A stretch of DNA of 64,000 nt from Massilia sp. TS11 (GCF_022012445.1 NZ_JAKLTS010000006.1:124001-188000); one strand, 5' to 3'; counted from the stretch's first letter, positions 41,097-50,984 are shown. Notes: generated by a model from the sequence alone, not told the origin. Program-made: numbers and translations.

Positions 41097-42233
41097 ATGG
41101 GACCGGAAAGCCACCTCGCCCCCTACGCCGCCCACTCCAATGCCGGCCGCGGCCGGCGCTTTCCGGAGCAGGCGCATGCCTCGCGCAGCGAATTCCAGCG
41201 CGACCGCGACCGCATCATCCACAGCACCGCCTTCCGCCGGCTCGAGTACAAGACCCAGGTCTTCCTCAACCACGAAGGCGACATGTTCCGCACCCGCCTC
41301 ACGCACAGCCTCGAAGTGGCCCAGATCGGCCGTTCGCTGGCGCGCAATCTGCGCCTGAACGAAGACCTGGTCGAAGCGCTGGCGCTGGCGCACGACCTCG
41401 GCCACACGCCCTTCGGCCACGTCGGCCAGGACGTGCTCAACGAGTGCATGGCCGCGCATGGCGGCTTCGAGCACAATTTGCAGAGCCTGCGCGTGGTGGA
41501 CGAGCTCGAGCAGCAGTACGGCGCGTTCGACGGCCTCAACCTGATGTTCGAAACGCGCGAAGGCATCCTCAAGCATTGTTCGGTGACGAATGCGCGCCAG
41601 CTGGGCGCCGTCGGCCAGCGTTTTCTCGACAAGACCCAGCCCTCGCTCGAAGCCCAGCTGACCAATCTGGCCGATGAAATTGCCTACAACAGCCACGATG
41701 TCGACGACGGCCTGCGTTCCGGCCTGATCACGATCGAGCAGTTACAGGAGGTGGCCCTGTTCGCGCGCCAGTGGCAGGACGTGCAGGCCAAGTATCCCGG
41801 CCTGAGCGGGCGGCGCGCCATTTACGAGACCGTGCGCCGCCTGATCACCGTGATGGCGGACGACCTGATCACAACCTCGGCCGCGCTGTTGCGCGAGGCC
41901 GCGCCGGCCGACATCGACGCCGTGCGCCAGAGCGCGCCGCTGATCCGCTTCTCGCCCGACATCCGGCGCGAGGCGACCGAGCTCAAGCGCTTCCTGTACG
42001 CCAATCTGTACCGCCATTACCGGGTCAGCCGCATGCGCGCCAAGGCCAGCCGCATCATCCGCGACCTGTATGCCGCGTTCACCGGCGACGCCCAGCTGCT
42101 GCCGCCCGACTACCAGGTCAAGGATGGCGACCCCAGTGCGCAGGCGCGCAAGATCGCCGACTACATCGCCGGCATGACCGACCGCTACGCGATCCGCGAG
42201 CACCGCCGCATCTACTCGCTCGACGAAATCTGA
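41097..42233 (+). CDS. dgt: dGTP triphosphohydrolase-like HD-domain protein
   Basis: A 378-residue HD-superfamily metal-dependent hydrolase that splits dNTPs to nucleoside and triphosphate. The metal-binding residues are in [13 protein letters not shown] and [14 protein letters not shown], with a third His in [11 protein letters not shown]. Length and motifs match the shorter betaproteobacterial (type 2/3) form rather than the 505-residue E. coli Dgt. The ATG is three bases after the aroKB stop without an evident ribosome-binding site, so coupling is likely. Six bases after its stop begins a family B repeat. Confidence 0.92.
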   Translation: MGPESHLAPYAAHSNAGRGRRFPEQAHASRSEFQRDRDRIIHSTAFRRLEYKTQVFLNHEGDMFRTRLTHSLEVAQIGRSLARNLRLNEDLVEALALAHDLGHTPFGHVGQDVLNECMAAHGGFEHNLQSLRVVDELEQQYGAFDGLNLMFETREGILKHCSVTNARQLGAVGQRFLDKTQPSLEAQLTNLADEIAYNSHDVDDGLRSGLITIEQLQEVALFARQWQDVQAKYPGLSGRRAIYETVRRLITVMADDLITTSAALLREAAPADIDAVRQSAPLIRFSPDIRREATELKRFLYANLYRHYRVSRMRAKASRIIRDLYAAFTGDAQLLPPDYQVKDGDPSAQARKIADYIAGMTDRYAIREHRRIYSLDEI

Positions 42234-42238
42234 CATTC

Positions 42239-42367
42239 TGAACGGTGTCAGGTCCGGCAATCGGACATTGTCGAACTTCGCCGGTGCAAAGTGGTCGCGC
42301 TGTGATGCCGACCTTCTGCGCACGGAAAAGTTCTCAGATGTCCGATTGCCGGACCTGACCCCGTTCA
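42239..42367. repeat. Inverted-repeat element family B, copy 1
   Basis: Arms of 30 bases (42239-42268 and 42338-42367) are reverse complements with a single mismatch and enclose 69 bases. Each arm holds the small hairpin GTCCG-GCAAT-CGGAC and ends in the shared motif GGTGTCAGG or its complement. Inside, CGAACTT (42272-42278) and AAGTTC (42328-42333) form a nested inverted pair. Downstream CCCGTTCAGTTT is perfectly duplicated in tandem (42360-42371, 42372-42383). The element lies between dgt and mutY and its right arm is part of the mutY reading frame. Confidence 0.85.
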
Positions 42368-43452
42368 GTTTCCCGTTCAGTTTCGAGGAGTTTGCGGATT
42401 GGGGCGGGCAGGCCGGTTTGTAGCGCCGCCTCGAGGGGCAGCCAGTGGTGGCCGGGCGGGACGGGGGCGCGCTCGGCCAGCTGCACCCGCAGCGGCAGGA
42501 TGTGCAGGCGGTAGTGGGTGAAGACGTGCAGCAGCAGCGGCTGGTCGGCGATCTCGGCGATCGTGCCGTATTGGGCCGCCAGCATGCGCGCGGCCGTGGG
42601 GTCGAGCGCTCGCGTCTTGCTCTGGTGGCCGTCGACTTCGGGCAGCGACAGCAATCCGCCCCAGATGCCGCTGTCGGGCCGCTGCGCCAGCAGCACGCTG
42701 TCTTCGTGCCGCAGTAGCAGCAGCTGGGCGCGCTTTTCGGGCGTCGTCTTCGGCGGTTTTTTGTGCGGTAGTTCGGCCACGCGCTCGCTTGCCAGGGCCA
42801 CGCAGCGTGTGCGCAGCGGACAGCGCTCGCACGCGGGCCGGCTGCGTGTGCAGATCGTCGCGCCGAGATCCATCAGGCCTTGGGTGTAGCTTTCGATGCC
42901 GTCTTGCGGCAGCAGGGCCTCGGCGCGCTGCCACAGGGCGTCCTCGACGCGCTTTTCGCCCGGATAACCCTCCACGCCGAACACGCGCGCGAACACGCGC
43001 TTCACATTCCCGTCCAGGATGGCGGCCCGCGCTCCGCTCGAAAACGCGGCGATGGCGGCGGCGGTGGAGCGGCCGATCCCGGGCAGCGCGGCCAGCAGGG
43101 CGGGATCGGTGGGGAATGCGCCGCCGTAGTCGGCCAGCACCTGCTGCGCGCATTTGTGCAGATTGCGCGCCCGCGTGTAGTAGCCGAGGCCACTCCACAG
43201 GGCCATCACCTCGGCGCTGTCGGCGCGCGCGAGATCGGGCAGGGTGGGGAAGCGTTCGAGAAATCGCGCGTAGTAGCCGAGCACCGCGCTGACCTGGGTC
43301 TGCTGCAGCATGATCTCGGATAGCCAGATGCGGTAGGCGTCGCGCGTGTTCTGCCAGGGCAGGGCGTGGCGCCCGTGCTGGCGCTGCCAGTCGATGACGG
43401 TGGCGGAAAAACTGGGATCGGCGTCGATCGTGCGGCTGCTCAGTCGTTTCAA
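42334..43452 (-). CDS. mutY: A/G-specific adenine glycosylase MutY
   Basis: A 372-residue base-excision repair enzyme that removes adenine paired with 8-oxoguanine. The start is TTG 43452, overlapping the dynamin stop (TTGA), with GGAAG upstream; no ATG exists nearby. Catalytic Glu46 is in LSEIMLQQTQV; the helix-hairpin-helix LPGIGRSTAAAI and Asp147 (AILDGNVKR) follow. The [4Fe-4S] cysteines are Cys201, 208, 211 and 217 with the standard spacing. The C-terminal NUDIX-like domain includes DSGIWGGLLSLPE. The last residues, GQVRQSDI, and the stop come from repeat family B. Confidence 0.95.
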   Translation of the reverse strand: MKRLSSRTIDADPSFSATVIDWQRQHGRHALPWQNTRDAYRIWLSEIMLQQTQVSAVLGYYARFLERFPTLPDLARADSAEVMALWSGLGYYTRARNLHKCAQQVLADYGGAFPTDPALLAALPGIGRSTAAAIAAFSSGARAAILDGNVKRVFARVFGVEGYPGEKRVEDALWQRAEALLPQDGIESYTQGLMDLGATICTRSRPACERCPLRTRCVALASERVAELPHKKPPKTTPEKRAQLLLLRHEDSVLLAQRPDSGIWGGLLSLPEVDGHQSKTRALDPTAARMLAAQYGTIAEIADQPLLLHVFTHYRLHILPLRVQLAERAPVPPGHHWLPLEAALQTGLPAPIRKLLETERETERGQVRQSDI

Positions 43453-45377
43453 GCGGGGACTTCCAAGGCGGTGATCTGGGTATGCAGGGCGATGCTGACA
43501 GCGCCGGCCGCCGCCGCCAGCTCGCTGCGCAGGCGTTCGAGCGCGCGCTGGCTGGCGCCGAAGGCCTCGATCTTCTGTTCGAGGCTGTCGGTGGCGTCGT
43601 GGATGCGCTGGATCGAGGCGAGCCGCTGCTTGAGCTGCTCCTTGTGCTGGCGGATCTGGCCTTCGAGCGGCGCCATGATCACCTTCAGCCAGGCTTCGAC
43701 ATCGCTGTTGGCCGCTTCGAAGGTCTGGCGCACGCGCGAGGCGATGCTGTCGAAGAAGCGCTCCATCAGCACGCTGCGGCTGGTGGTCACCATCGCCACC
43801 GTGCCGAACTGCTTGTGGTAGATGGCTTCGATGCTGGCCAGTTCGGCGTGGTAGTCGTCGAGCGTGAAGGGCATCGGCGTGTGCAGCGACAGCCCGTGTT
43901 CGGCCGCGAACTTGCGGTACATGCTGTCCATCATGCCGCGGATCTCCTGCACCTTGGCGCTCGAGGCCTCGAGGTGGATGTTGATCTCCTTGAAGAACTG
44001 GCGCACGGCGTCGCGCATGCCGCCGGTGAAGCGGCTTTTCTCCATCGCGGCGCGCACGGAGTCCACGCGCGCCTGCAGGCCATCGAGACCGAGCGTCGAA
44101 TACAGCTCGGTCGACAGGCGCGTGAACACGGCGCGCGTGCCCTGCAGCTTGAACAGGCTGGCGTCGAATTCCTTCTTCTCGGCTTCGACGCGCTTCATCA
44201 TGTGGGCCACCATGGCCTGGTTTTTGCCGCGCAGGCCAGTCAGCTCCTGCAGCTGTTCGACCAGCTCGCGCTCGCGCGCGCCAATCATGGTCTGCTGGGT
44301 GGCCAGCAGGGCCGCCATGTCGTCGGCCAGCTGCTTGCGGATGATGTCCTGCTTGGCCGGTATCAGCTCGTCGAACAGGGCCGCTTCCAGCGCCGGCAGG
44401 CGGCTCTTGGCCAGCAGGGCGGGGGCGTGGTTGATCTTCGCGACCAGCGCCTTCTGGGCCGAGACGGGGAACACCTGGCGCGTCTCGAGGCCCAGCGTCT
44501 GGGCCACGCTGGCCTGCTGGCGCGCGATGTCGGCGTTGATCTCGTCGGCGCTGCGCAGCTCGTCCCACATGGTGTCGATTTTGTTAAGCACGGCGATGCG
44601 GCCCTTGCCGCCGCCGATATGCTGGCGCCAGACTTCGATATCGCTTTTGGTCACGCCGGTTTCGGCGCCCAGGATGAATAGCACCGCGTGCGCATTCGGG
44701 ATCAGGTTCAGCGTCAGTTCGGGCTCGGTGCCGATCGCGTTCAGACCCGGGGTGTCGATGATCACCAGGCCTTGTTTGAGAAGCGGGTGCGGGAAGTTGA
44801 TGATCGCGTGGCGCCACTGCGAAATCTCGACCTGGCCGGCGCTGTCGAGGGCGGCCTGGTGGTCCGGATCCTCGGCGTCGAACAGGCCGTAGCTGGCCGC
44901 TTCGTCCTGGCTGACGCGGCGCGTGCGCGAGACTTCGCGGAAGGTCTGCTGCATGGCGTCGGCCGCATTCAGCGAGAGCGGAAAACTGACCCAGGCCTCG
45001 GGCCGGCTGCGGTAGTCGCTGGTGGACAGGGCGGCGGCGCGGGTTTCGATCGGCAGCAGGCGCAGGCTGGGCGCTTCGTTCGGGTCGTACAGCAGCTCGG
45101 TCGGGCACATGGTGGTGCGGCCGGCCGAGGAGGGCAGGATGCGCTGGCCGTATTCGGCGAAGAAGATGGCGTTGATCAGCTCCGACTTCCCGCGCGAGAA
45201 TTCGGCGACGAAGGCCACGGCCAGCTTGTCGTCGGCCAGGCGCGCCAGCGCGCGCGCGATGCGCTGTTCGAGCGCGCCGTCGAGCAGCTGGTGGGCGGCG
45301 ACGAAATCGCGGTAGCGCGCCAGCGCCTCCACCACGCCGCGCCGCCAGGCGCTGTATCGCTCGAAATCCTGAATCAT
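43449..45377 (-). CDS. Bacterial dynamin-like GTPase
   Basis: A 642-residue large GTPase. G1 is AEFSRGKSE (residues 58-66), where the first position, usually glycine in GxxxxGKS, is Ala58 and the residue after the P-loop Ser is Glu. G3 is DTPGLNAIG and G4 LNKIDTM. After the GTPase domain (about residues 50-330) comes a long helical region with coiled-coil stretches (QQTMIGARERELVEQLQEL) typical of stalk/assembly domains. No transmembrane helix is obvious, so it may bind membrane peripherally. It sits between mutM and mutY on the same strand, overlapping mutY by four bases. Function unknown; membrane remodelling or repair is inferred from family. Confidence 0.85.
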   Translation of the reverse strand: MIQDFERYSAWRRGVVEALARYRDFVAAHQLLDGALEQRIARALARLADDKLAVAFVAEFSRGKSELINAIFFAEYGQRILPSSAGRTTMCPTELLYDPNEAPSLRLLPIETRAAALSTSDYRSRPEAWVSFPLSLNAADAMQQTFREVSRTRRVSQDEAASYGLFDAEDPDHQAALDSAGQVEISQWRHAIINFPHPLLKQGLVIIDTPGLNAIGTEPELTLNLIPNAHAVLFILGAETGVTKSDIEVWRQHIGGGKGRIAVLNKIDTMWDELRSADEINADIARQQASVAQTLGLETRQVFPVSAQKALVAKINHAPALLAKSRLPALEAALFDELIPAKQDIIRKQLADDMAALLATQQTMIGARERELVEQLQELTGLRGKNQAMVAHMMKRVEAEKKEFDASLFKLQGTRAVFTRLSTELYSTLGLDGLQARVDSVRAAMEKSRFTGGMRDAVRQFFKEINIHLEASSAKVQEIRGMMDSMYRKFAAEHGLSLHTPMPFTLDDYHAELASIEAIYHKQFGTVAMVTTSRSVLMERFFDSIASRVRQTFEAANSDVEAWLKVIMAPLEGQIRQHKEQLKQRLASIQRIHDATDSLEQKIEAFGASQRALERLRSELAAAAGAVSIALHTQITALEVPA

Positions 45378-45395
45378 GCTCGCTCCGGGCCCCTG

Positions 45396-46229
45396 CTAGC
45401 GTTGGCAGGTGGCGCAATAGAAGGTCGACCGCTGCCCCTGGCGGATCTGACGGATGGTCTGGCCGCATACCTTGCAGGGCGCTCCGGCTCGATCATAGAC
45501 GAAATAGGTCTGCTGGAAGTAGCCGGATTGGCCGTTCACCGCCAAAAAATCGCGCAGGGTGCTGCCGCCCTGGACGATGGCTTCGGCCAGAATGCGGCGG
45601 ATGGCGGCGGCCAGCAGATCGTAGCGCGCGCGCCCGATGCGGCTGGCCGCCGTCTTCGGGTGGATGGCGGCGGCGAACAGGCTCTCGCAGGCGTAGATAT
45701 TGCCGACGCCGACCACGATGTCGCCGGCCAGCAGCACCTGCTTGATCGGCGCGCTGCGCTTGCGCGTGGCGCGGTACAGCAGGGCGCCGGAAAAGCCGTC
45801 TTCGAGCGGCTCGACCCCGAGTTCGCGCAGCAGCACATGCTGGGCCAGGTCGCCGTCGTCGACGCCGTGCCAGAGGATGGCGCCGAAGCGGCGCGGATCG
45901 GTCATGCGCAGGATGTGCGGCTGGCCGCAGTCTTCGAACAGCAGGTCGAAGTGGTCGTGCTTCTCGGCCGGGGTGGCGGCCGGCAGCACGCGCAGATGGC
46001 CGGACATGCCCAGATGGACGATCAGGCTGCCGTGCTCAAAGTGGATCAGCAGGTATTTGCCACGCCGCCCGGTGCCGAGCACGCGGCGTCCGGCCAGCAG
46101 GCTGTCGAGGGCGGGCGGGAAGGGCCAGCGCAGGCCGGCGCGGCGCGTGCGCACGCCCAGCACGGTGCGGCCTTCGAGGTGCGGGGCCACGCCGAGGCGC
46201 GTGACTTCGACTTCGGGCAGTTCAGGCAT
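45396..46229 (-). CDS. mutM: Formamidopyrimidine-DNA glycosylase
   Basis: A 277-residue bifunctional glycosylase/AP lyase that excises 8-oxoguanine and formamidopyrimidines. It begins [20 protein letters not shown] with the catalytic N-terminal proline and Glu. Lys near [13 protein letters not shown] and the helix-two-turn-helix [13 protein letters not shown] follow. The C-terminal zinc finger is CKVCG...FYCATCQR with four cysteines. First gene of a mutM-dynamin-mutY cluster; all three are read leftward. It diverges from the TPR lipoprotein. Confidence 0.96.
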   Translation of the reverse strand: MPELPEVEVTRLGVAPHLEGRTVLGVRTRRAGLRWPFPPALDSLLAGRRVLGTGRRGKYLLIHFEHGSLIVHLGMSGHLRVLPAATPAEKHDHFDLLFEDCGQPHILRMTDPRRFGAILWHGVDDGDLAQHVLLRELGVEPLEDGFSGALLYRATRKRSAPIKQVLLAGDIVVGVGNIYACESLFAAAIHPKTAASRIGRARYDLLAAAIRRILAEAIVQGGSTLRDFLAVNGQSGYFQQTYFVYDRAGAPCKVCGQTIRQIRQGQRSTFYCATCQR

Positions 46230-46328
46230 CCTGGGTTCGAAAAAAAGTGTAAATTCCTGTGTACCCGCCGACGCGTCTGACGGCGCGGGCGTAGAATCGA
46301 TGTTCTTACTTTGCCTCTGGATCGTCCT

Positions 46329-48074
46329 TTGAACAAAGCTGCCGCCATTGTAACCCTCTCGGGCCTGTTGACGGGCTGCGCGCTCGCGCCCACGGCCGCC
46401 CCGCCGCAGGCCGCGCCGGCCGCGCCGCAGGCGGCGCCCGCGCCCGCCCCGGCCGAGGCCCTCTCGAGTGATCTGATGTACCGGATCATGAAGGCCGAAA
46501 TGGAAGCCAAGGAGGGGCACTGGGAGGGCGCCTACGTCAGCCTGCTGGCGCTGGCCCAGGAAACGCGCGACGCGCGCCTGGCCAAGCGCGCGGCCGAACT
46601 GGCGGTGCAGGCCAAACAGCCGGAGCAGGCCCTGAGCGCCGTGCGCCTGTGGCGCGAGCTCGATCCGGCCTCCGAGGAGGCGCTGCAGTACTATCTGGGC
46701 TTCGCCATCCTGGCCGGACGCCTGGACGAAGTCGAAAGCCTGCTGCGCACGCGCCTGGCCGCCACGCCGGCGGCCGAGCGCGGCGCCGCCATCTTCCAGC
46801 TGCACCAGTATCTGGCGCGCGCCAGCGACCGCGAGGCCGCCTTTGCCGTGCTCGAACGCCTGCTGGCCCCGTATGGCGATCTGGCCGAAACCCATATCGT
46901 ACGCGCCCAGCTGGCCCTGGCCGCCAAGCAGGGTGCGGCCGCCAAGCGCGAAGCCGAGGCGGCGCTGGCGATCCAGCCCGATTCCGAAATCGCCGTGCTG
47001 ATGCTGGCCCAGGTGCTCAACGACGACAGCGCGGCCGAACAGCTGCTGGCGCGCTTCCTGGTGCGCTACCCGCAGGCGCGCGAAGTGCGCAGCGCGTATG
47101 GCCGCGTGCTCTCCAACCTCAAGCACTACGAGGAAGCGCGCGCCCAGTTCCGCAAGCTGCTCGAGGTCCAGCCCGAGCATCCGGGCACCCTGTATGCGGC
47201 CGGCGTCACCTCCATGCAGCTGAACGACAATGGCGCCGCCGAGGGCTACTTCAAGCGCTTTGTCGAGGTCCTGGCGGCCAAGCCGGACGACGAACGCGAT
47301 CCGTCCAAGGTGCTGCTGCTGCTGGCCCAACTGGCCGAGGAGCGCGGCGACGGCGCCCAGGCCGAGCGCTGGCTGGAGCAGGTGGAAACCGGCGACGCCC
47401 GCACCTGGCTCAGCGCCCAGCTCAAACGCGCCCAGCTCAAGGCGCGCCGCGGCGATCTGGCGGGCGGGCGCGCGCTGCTGGCCGAACTGCATCCGGAAGC
47501 CGACACCGACCAGGCCCAGGTGGCCATGGCCGACGCCCAGCTGCTGCGCGAGGCCGGCCAGGTCGAAGCCGCCTTCAAGGTGCTCGATGACGCGGTGGCG
47601 CGCTTTGCCACCAATGCCGACCTGCTGTACGACTTCGCCCTGCTGGCCGAGCGCACCAAGCGCTACGAGCTGATGGAGCGCGCGCTGCGCGTGGCGATCG
47701 AGCAGGCGCCCGACAGCCACCATGCCTACAACGCGCTTGGCTACTCGCTGGCCGAACGCGGCATCCGCCTGCCGGAGGCGCGCCAGCTGATCGAAAAGGC
47801 CATGAGCCTGGCCCCGAGCGACCCCTTCATCATGGACAGTCTGGGCTGGGTCAACTACCGCCAGGGCGACCTGGCCGGGGCCGAGCAGCTGCTGCGCCGC
47901 GCGTATGCGCTGCGCAGCGATCCCGACATCGCCGTGCATCTGGGCGAAGTACTGTGGCAGCAGGGCCGCCGCGGCGAAGCCGAAAAACTCTGGGCCGAAG
48001 CGCGCACGCGCGACCCCGCCAACGAAGCCCTGCGCAGCACGCTCGAACGTCTGGGCGTGCCGGCGGCCCGCTAA
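46329..48074 (+). CDS. TPR-repeat lipoprotein
   Basis: About 581 residues. I prefer the TTG at 46329 ([17 protein letters not shown]), which gives a compact lipoprotein signal; a TTG at 46311 is also open. The -10-like TAGAAT at 46292-46297 lies upstream. After an Ala/Pro-rich spacer come many tetratricopeptide-type helical repeats ([40 protein letters not shown], typical of TPR). It heads the TPR-lolB-ispE neighbourhood common in betaproteobacteria, although an MFS gene is inserted here. A role in outer-membrane assembly or scaffolding is inference. Confidence 0.88.
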   Translation: MNKAAAIVTLSGLLTGCALAPTAAPPQAAPAAPQAAPAPAPAEALSSDLMYRIMKAEMEAKEGHWEGAYVSLLALAQETRDARLAKRAAELAVQAKQPEQALSAVRLWRELDPASEEALQYYLGFAILAGRLDEVESLLRTRLAATPAAERGAAIFQLHQYLARASDREAAFAVLERLLAPYGDLAETHIVRAQLALAAKQGAAAKREAEAALAIQPDSEIAVLMLAQVLNDDSAAEQLLARFLVRYPQAREVRSAYGRVLSNLKHYEEARAQFRKLLEVQPEHPGTLYAAGVTSMQLNDNGAAEGYFKRFVEVLAAKPDDERDPSKVLLLLAQLAEERGDGAQAERWLEQVETGDARTWLSAQLKRAQLKARRGDLAGGRALLAELHPEADTDQAQVAMADAQLLREAGQVEAAFKVLDDAVARFATNADLLYDFALLAERTKRYELMERALRVAIEQAPDSHHAYNALGYSLAERGIRLPEARQLIEKAMSLAPSDPFIMDSLGWVNYRQGDLAGAEQLLRRAYALRSDPDIAVHLGEVLWQQGRRGEAEKLWAEARTRDPANEALRSTLERLGVPAAR

Positions 48075-48080
48075 GCTGGC

Positions 48081-49259
48081 ATGGCGCGCCGCGGCACCCG
48101 TACCGTCGCCATTCTGGCCCTGACCCAGGTGCTGTCCTGGGGCGCGCTGTATTACGCCTTCAGCGTGCTGGCCAAGGACATGCAGCATGAACTGGGCTGG
48201 AGCCAGGACCTGGTCTACGGCGCCTTCTCCTGGTGCCTGCTGGTCGCCGGCCTGGGCGCCACCCCGGTCGGCATCCTGCTCGACCGCCACGGCGGGCGCT
48301 GGGTGATGACGATCGGCTCCGCGGTCGGCGCGGCCGGGCTGGCGCTGCTGGCCCACGCGCACACGCCGCTGGTCTACTACGGCGCCTGGACCATCATCGG
48401 CATCAGCATGTCGCTGACCCTGTACGACGCCGCCTTCGCCACCATCAACCACCAGTTCGGCGCGCAGTCGCGCCGCGCGATCTCCACCCTGACCCTGTTC
48501 GGCGGCCTGGCCAGCACGGTGTCCTGGCCGGCCACCCTGCACATCGGCGCGGCCCTCGGCTGGCGCCACACCTTCCTCGTGTACGCGGGCATCCAGCTGC
48601 TGGTCTGCCTGCCGGCCCACCTGGCGCTGCCGCCCAAGCCGCCGCAGGACATGCCGCGCGGCGGCGCGCGCCACTTCACCCTGAATGAAGCCCTGCGCGA
48701 CCCGACGTTCTGGAAGCTGGCGTTTTCCTTCGCCTGCAATTCCTTCATCTTCTCGGCCATGACCGTGCACCTGATCCCGCTGCTGCACCGCATGGGCCAT
48801 CCGCTCGACACGGCCGTGATGCTGGCCGCGATCATCGGCCCGCTGCAGGTGGCCGGACGGATCGCCGAGATGGCCAATGCCCACCGCACGCGTCCGCAGA
48901 CGGTCGGCATCTTCACCTTTGCCGTGCTGCCCGTGGCCCTGCTGGCGCTGGCCCTGTTCGGCGAACAGGCCTGGGGCGTGGTGCTGTTCTGCGTGTTCTA
49001 CGGCGTCAGCAACGGCATCATCACGATCGTGCGCGGCACCGTGCCGCTGGCGCTGTTCGGCAGCGCCAACTACGGCGCCATTTCGGGCGCCATGTCCGGC
49101 CCGGCCCTGGTGGCGCGCGCCTCCGGACCGCTGGTGCTGGCGGCCCTGCTGCCGGCCAGCGGCGCCGGCACTTACGGCGTGCTGGTGCTGCTGGCGGCGG
49201 CCTGCTTCTCGCTGCTGCTGTACCTGTCCGCCATCCGCGGCCACCGGCACGCCCACTGA
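48081..49259 (+). CDS. MFS transporter
   Basis: A 392-residue protein with about 12 membrane helices. It shows the MFS loop 2-3 signature region in [17 protein letters not shown] and a repeat of the half-domain near residue 210-230. It resembles the small MFS permeases for organic acids or drugs (tentative); the substrate is unknown. It starts six bases after the TPR lipoprotein stop and ends 11 bases before lolB, so it is co-transcribed, but it is not part of the usual lolB-ispE block and may be a lineage-specific insertion. Confidence 0.87.
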   Translation: MARRGTRTVAILALTQVLSWGALYYAFSVLAKDMQHELGWSQDLVYGAFSWCLLVAGLGATPVGILLDRHGGRWVMTIGSAVGAAGLALLAHAHTPLVYYGAWTIIGISMSLTLYDAAFATINHQFGAQSRRAISTLTLFGGLASTVSWPATLHIGAALGWRHTFLVYAGIQLLVCLPAHLALPPKPPQDMPRGGARHFTLNEALRDPTFWKLAFSFACNSFIFSAMTVHLIPLLHRMGHPLDTAVMLAAIIGPLQVAGRIAEMANAHRTRPQTVGIFTFAVLPVALLALALFGEQAWGVVLFCVFYGVSNGIITIVRGTVPLALFGSANYGAISGAMSGPALVARASGPLVLAALLPASGAGTYGVLVLLAAACFSLLLYLSAIRGHRHAH

Positions 49260-49270
49260 GGCCGATTACA

Positions 49271-49858
49271 ATGGCGACCATGTTCCGCACCCTGTTCCTT
49301 TGTCTGCTGCTGGCCGGTTGCGCCAGCGCGCCCGCCACACGCCCGGCCACGCCGGTGGCCCCGTACGCGGCCAGCATCGCGTTCGCCGGCCGCATCGGCG
49401 TCCAGTTCATCAACCGCGACGGCCAACCCGATTCGCAGAACGCCCGCTTCGAATGGCGCCAGCAGCCCGGCCTGACCGAGATCGCGCTGTTCTCGCCGCT
49501 CGGCGACACCGTCGCCACGCTGACCGTGACGCCGCAGCGCGCCGTGCTGGTGCAGGGCAAAGCCGCCCCGCTCGAGGCGCCCGACGTCGACAGCCTGACG
49601 GCGCGCGCGCTCGGCTGGTCGCTGCCGGTGTCCGGCCTGCCGCTGTGGGTGCAGGGCCATGCGCGCGCGCGCGACGGCAGCGCCTTTGTCGCCTCGCCCG
49701 CGCACGACAGCGTGCTGACCGACGACGGCTGGGAGCTGCGCTACGTCAGCTGGCAGGAGGGCGCCAGTGCGCGCCCGCGCCGCATCGACGCCAGCCGCGT
49801 GACCAATGTGGAAGCCGAAAAGCTCACCCTGCGCATCGTCCTCGACGGGAGCGACTGA
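49271..49858 (+). CDS. lolB: Outer-membrane lipoprotein receptor LolB
   Basis: A 195-residue lipoprotein that accepts lipoproteins from LolA and inserts them in the outer membrane. The signal is MATMFRTLFLCLLLAGC with the lipobox cysteine at residue 17; an ATG nine bases downstream (49280) is an alternative start. Core segments FAGRIGVQFINRDGQPDSQNA and WELRYVSWQEG fit the LolB fold. It is one base before ispE (TGAGATG), the conserved pair. Confidence 0.92.
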   Translation: MATMFRTLFLCLLLAGCASAPATRPATPVAPYAASIAFAGRIGVQFINRDGQPDSQNARFEWRQQPGLTEIALFSPLGDTVATLTVTPQRAVLVQGKAAPLEAPDVDSLTARALGWSLPVSGLPLWVQGHARARDGSAFVASPAHDSVLTDDGWELRYVSWQEGASARPRRIDASRVTNVEAEKLTLRIVLDGSD

Positions 49859-49859
49859 G

Positions 49860-50750
49860 ATGCGCGAACTGCTGCACTGCCCGGCCCCGGCCAAACTCAA
49901 TCTGTTCCTGCACGTGACCGGACGGCGGCCCGACGGCTACCATCTGCTGCAGACGGTGTTCCAGATGATCGACCGCTGCGACTGGCTCGACTTCCGCCTG
50001 CGCGCCGACAGCGCCATCGTGCGCAGCACCGAGGTGCCCGGCGTGCCGCAGGAGCAGGACCTGATCATCCGCGCCGCGCGCGCGCTGCAGGCGGCCTACC
50101 AGGCGCGCCACGGGCGCCTGCCGCCCGGGGTCGACATCGCGATCGACAAGCGCCTGCCGATGGGCGGGGGCCTCGGCGGCGGCTCGTCCGATGCCGCCAC
50201 CACGCTGCTGGCCCTGAACGCCTTGTGGCAGGGCGGCTTCACGCGCGCCGAACTGTGCGCGCTGGCTCTGCCGCTGGGCGCCGACGTGCCTTTCTTCGTA
50301 TTCGGCGAGACCGCTTTTGCCGAGGGCGTGGGCGAGGCCCTGCAGCCGGTGGCGGCGGCCGGCGGCCCCTACGTCGTGCTGGAACCGGGCGTGGCCGTGC
50401 CCACCGGCCCAATTTTTTCGTCCGAGCATTTGACAAGGGACACAAAACCCGTCACAATAGCGGACTTTCTTGATCACCTTGCTCAACGCAAGCTGTTCGG
50501 GAAAAACGATCTGCAAGCCGTCGCCACCCGCTTGTACCCGCCTGTGCAACAGGCGCTGGACTGGCTGGGCCAATTTGGCGAAGCACGGATGAGCGGTTCC
50601 GGCGCCTGCGTGTTTCTCGCTGCCCGGGACGCGGCGCAAGCCGACGCCATCGTGCAGGCTGCTCCGCCCGCGTGGCGCGCCTGGTCGGCACAGGCCCTGG
50701 CGACGCACCCGATGCGGACAAGGTTGCAGAGCGGTGAAGGTGTAGTTTAG
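49860..50750 (+). CDS. ispE: 4-diphosphocytidyl-2-C-methyl-D-erythritol kinase
   Basis: A 296-residue GHMP kinase of the non-mevalonate isoprenoid pathway. The start MRELLHCPAPAKLNLFLHV includes the conserved Lys-Leu-Asn, and RRPDGYHLLQTVFQ follows. The ATP-binding glycine-rich loop is PMGGGLGGGSSDAATTL, and the third motif is MSGSGACVFL. It is coupled to lolB. A tRNA-Gln promoter lies only about 27 bases after its stop. Confidence 0.96.
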   Translation: MRELLHCPAPAKLNLFLHVTGRRPDGYHLLQTVFQMIDRCDWLDFRLRADSAIVRSTEVPGVPQEQDLIIRAARALQAAYQARHGRLPPGVDIAIDKRLPMGGGLGGGSSDAATTLLALNALWQGGFTRAELCALALPLGADVPFFVFGETAFAEGVGEALQPVAAAGGPYVVLEPGVAVPTGPIFSSEHLTRDTKPVTIADFLDHLAQRKLFGKNDLQAVATRLYPPVQQALDWLGQFGEARMSGSGACVFLAARDAAQADAIVQAAPPAWRAWSAQALATHPMRTRLQSGEGVV

Positions 50751-50776
50751 AATTCGTTTGGCGTGACAGATGATGG

Positions 50777-50782
50777 TATAAT
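50777..50782 (+). promoter_or_regulatory. -10 element of the tRNA-Gln promoter
   Basis: A perfect TATAAT lies 32 bases before the tRNA. The -35 region is weak: TTCGTT at 50753-50758 is 18 bases away. An 11-base direct repeat ATTCGTTTGGC covers this -35 (50752-50762) and recurs right after the tRNA (50891-50901). Confidence 0.65.
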
Positions 50783-50814
50783 CTTCGTCTTGCACGACAA
50801 GCAGTCAGTTGCGT

Positions 50815-50891
50815 AGGGGAATCGCCAAGCTGGTTAAGGCACCGGATTTTGATTCCGGCATACCAAGGTTCGAATCCTTGTTCCCCTGCCA
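50815..50891 (+). tRNA. tRNA-Gln (anticodon TTG)
   Basis: A full cloverleaf can be drawn: acceptor AGGGGAA (50815-50821) with TTCCCCT (50881-50887), discriminator G and encoded CCA. The anticodon stem is CCGGA/TCCGG with the 7-base loop TTTTGAT, so the anticodon is TTG. The T arm contains GGTTCGAATCC. The total is 77 bases including CCA. It lies between ispE and prs, a conserved position in betaproteobacteria. Confidence 0.97.
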
Positions 50892-50984
50892 TTCGTTTGG
50901 CTGGCACCGTTGATGCTCAAGCGTCCGGGCCGGCAGGCCAGCAAAGGCCTGCAGCGTTTCTACTCTTAGCTCAACAGGACTCCC

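Noticed and set aside
45396..49256. A 1286-codon open frame on the minus strand
   Set aside because: Only 45396-46229 (mutM) is real. The upstream part is antisense to the TPR lipoprotein and MFS genes, has low-complexity Gln/His/Arg/Gly composition and arises from GC-rich codon bias.
50752..50901. Phage or island attachment site at tRNA-Gln
   Set aside because: The direct repeat brackets only the tRNA and its promoter; no integrase or foreign genes lie nearby and flanking genes are core.
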